DNA from: Longimicrobium sp.
GTDB lineage: Bacteria > Gemmatimonadota > Gemmatimonadetes > Longimicrobiales > Longimicrobiaceae
Reading direction: 5' to 3'
Assembly: GCA_030446945.1 (NCBI GenBank)
Contig: JAUJMI010000028.1
Location: 1,818 to 16,018 of the forward strand
Length of the DNA stretch: 14,201 bases
Part shown: positions 13,579 to 14,201 of the stretch, piece after piece
Layout: each line of letters starts with the position of its first letter
Numbering within the stretch: the first letter of the stretch is position 1
Notes under the pieces: generated by a model
What the model saw: only the letters and a program-made list of their open reading frames with translations
The model's database searches: none
What the model was told of the DNA's origin: nothing
Position numbers and translations under genes: made by a program

Positions 13579-14201
13579 TCAGCGCCGGAACTGGGCCAAG
13601 CGCGCGCCGATGCGGTTCTCGGCCTCCTTGGCGACGGCCGTGCGCGGGACGCCGTTGGTGATGATGCTGAAGGCCAGGCGCTCGCCGTCGGCGGCGGTGA
13701 CGTAGCCGGAGAGGGCGGAGACGGTGGCGAGGGTGCCCGTCTTCGCGCGGAGGTTGCCGGCGGCGGCGGTGCCGTACATCCGGCGCAGTCCGCTCTCGCT
13801 CCCCGCCACCGGGAGCGAGGAGCGGAATACAGAGGCCTCAGACGAGCGCGCCACGGCCGCCAGCAGCGCGACGACGGTGCGGGCGCTCACCCGGTCCAGG
13901 CGCGAGAGGCCGGAGCCGTCCAGCATCCGCGGAGGGTCCGCGTGGGAGAGCATGCGGGCGACGGCGCGCTCCCCCGCCTCGAACGAGCCCTCGCCGCCAA
14001 CGACGCGGCCGACCGTCCGCAGCGCCTCGTCCGCGAAGAGGTTGTGGCTGACGTGGTTGGTCACGCGCACCACGTCGCGCAGCGCGGGCGAGCGGTAGGT
14101 GGCGAGGACGTGCGCGCCCGCCGCGGGGCGCCGCGCGTGGAACCCCGCACGCGAGAGCCCGGGCTCCCGCACGGTCCGCACTCCGCCGCGCACCCTGATC
14201 C
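13579..14201 (-). CDS. dacB: D-Ala-D-Ala carboxypeptidase/endopeptidase (PBP4/DacB, S13), 3' part
   Basis: The C-terminal roughly 207 codons of a periplasmic penicillin-binding protein of family S13, which trims or cleaves peptidoglycan cross-links. The frame stays open to the right edge, so the signal peptide, SxxK nucleophile motif and inserted domains lie outside. Visible: the SxN motif SHN in NHVSHNLFADEALRTVG (Ser codon 14047-14049), MLDGSGLSRLDRVSA, SLPVAG, and the KTG motif in AKTGTL (Lys codon 13741-13743) followed by VSALSGYV and FSIITNG. These are in normal order and spacing, so this portion is intact. A strong terminator lies just downstream. Another peptidoglycan enzyme, the NlpC/P60 peptidase, sits on the opposite strand upstream of 13095. 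The symbol reflects family only. Confidence 0.9.
   Translation of the reverse strand, partial: IRVRGGVRTVREPGLSRAGFHARRPAAGAHVLATYRSPALRDVVRVTNHVSHNLFADEALRTVGRVVGGEGSFEAGERAVARMLSHADPPRMLDGSGLSRLDRVSARTVVALLAAVARSSEASVFRSSLPVAGSESGLRRMYGTAAAGNLRAKTGTLATVSALSGYVTAADGERLAFSIITNGVPRTAVAKEAENRIGARLAQFRR

Noticed and set aside
1..14201. CRISPR array, tRNA, rRNA, phage or defence system
   Set aside because: No regularly spaced repeats, no tRNA-like cloverleaf or rRNA segment noticed, and no Cas, phage structural or defence-family motifs in any plausible gene.

Overview
The window is strongly GC-rich bacterial chromosome, densely coded, with GTG and TTG starts and short junctions. Gene content (Lgt with a YGGL/GRxGCF signature, a DUF3131 lipoprotein, penicillin acylase, an S41 peptidase next to a LytS/LytTR pair, many secreted proteins) and the intergenic motif TCTCACGCGGAGRCGCGGAG suggest a diderm of the Gemmatimonadota, perhaps Longimicrobium-like. 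That placement is inference from gene style; no rRNA or tRNA is present to confirm it.

Layout. Bases 98-1799 (+) hold lgt and a Tat-exported metallophosphoesterase. A spacer of about 400 bases with no recognisable gene precedes a DUF3131 lipoprotein (2270-3538, +) with its own promoter-like element. Its 3' flank carries a frameshifted scrap of the start of uvrA. Bases 6830-3629 (-) form one tight operon: secreted S41 peptidase, then LytS-type sensor kinase, then LytTR response regulator, with 5-nt and 4-nt junctions and a LytTR-site-like direct repeat in front. An eroded IS630-family transposase (7240-7042, -) separates this operon from a penicillin acylase/amidase (9597-7246, -). Bases 9598-10062 hold a dispersed repeat and the C-terminal remnant of a Phd/YefM-type antitoxin.

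recX (10686-10063, -) diverges from a two-gene operon (10859-13095, +): a class V PLP enzyme followed, through a 4-nt GTGA overlap, by a cytoplasmic-looking SH3/NlpC-P60 muropeptidase. A scarred higBA module follows (toxin lacking its catalytic tail, antitoxin reduced to its last 28 codons). A strong intrinsic terminator then ends a PBP4-type D-Ala-D-Ala carboxypeptidase/endopeptidase (S13) that runs off the right edge.

Functional reading. Most intact genes concern the envelope: lipoprotein lipidation, exported hydrolases, and peptidoglycan trimming or recycling. The least ordinary features are the protease-kinase-regulator operon with a candidate autoregulatory site, the PLP enzyme coupled to a YkfC-like endopeptidase, and the gene remnants (uvrA, IS630, Phd/YefM, higBA) found in four of the gene boundaries. 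I found no CRISPR array, complete insertion sequence, RNA gene or evident defence system.
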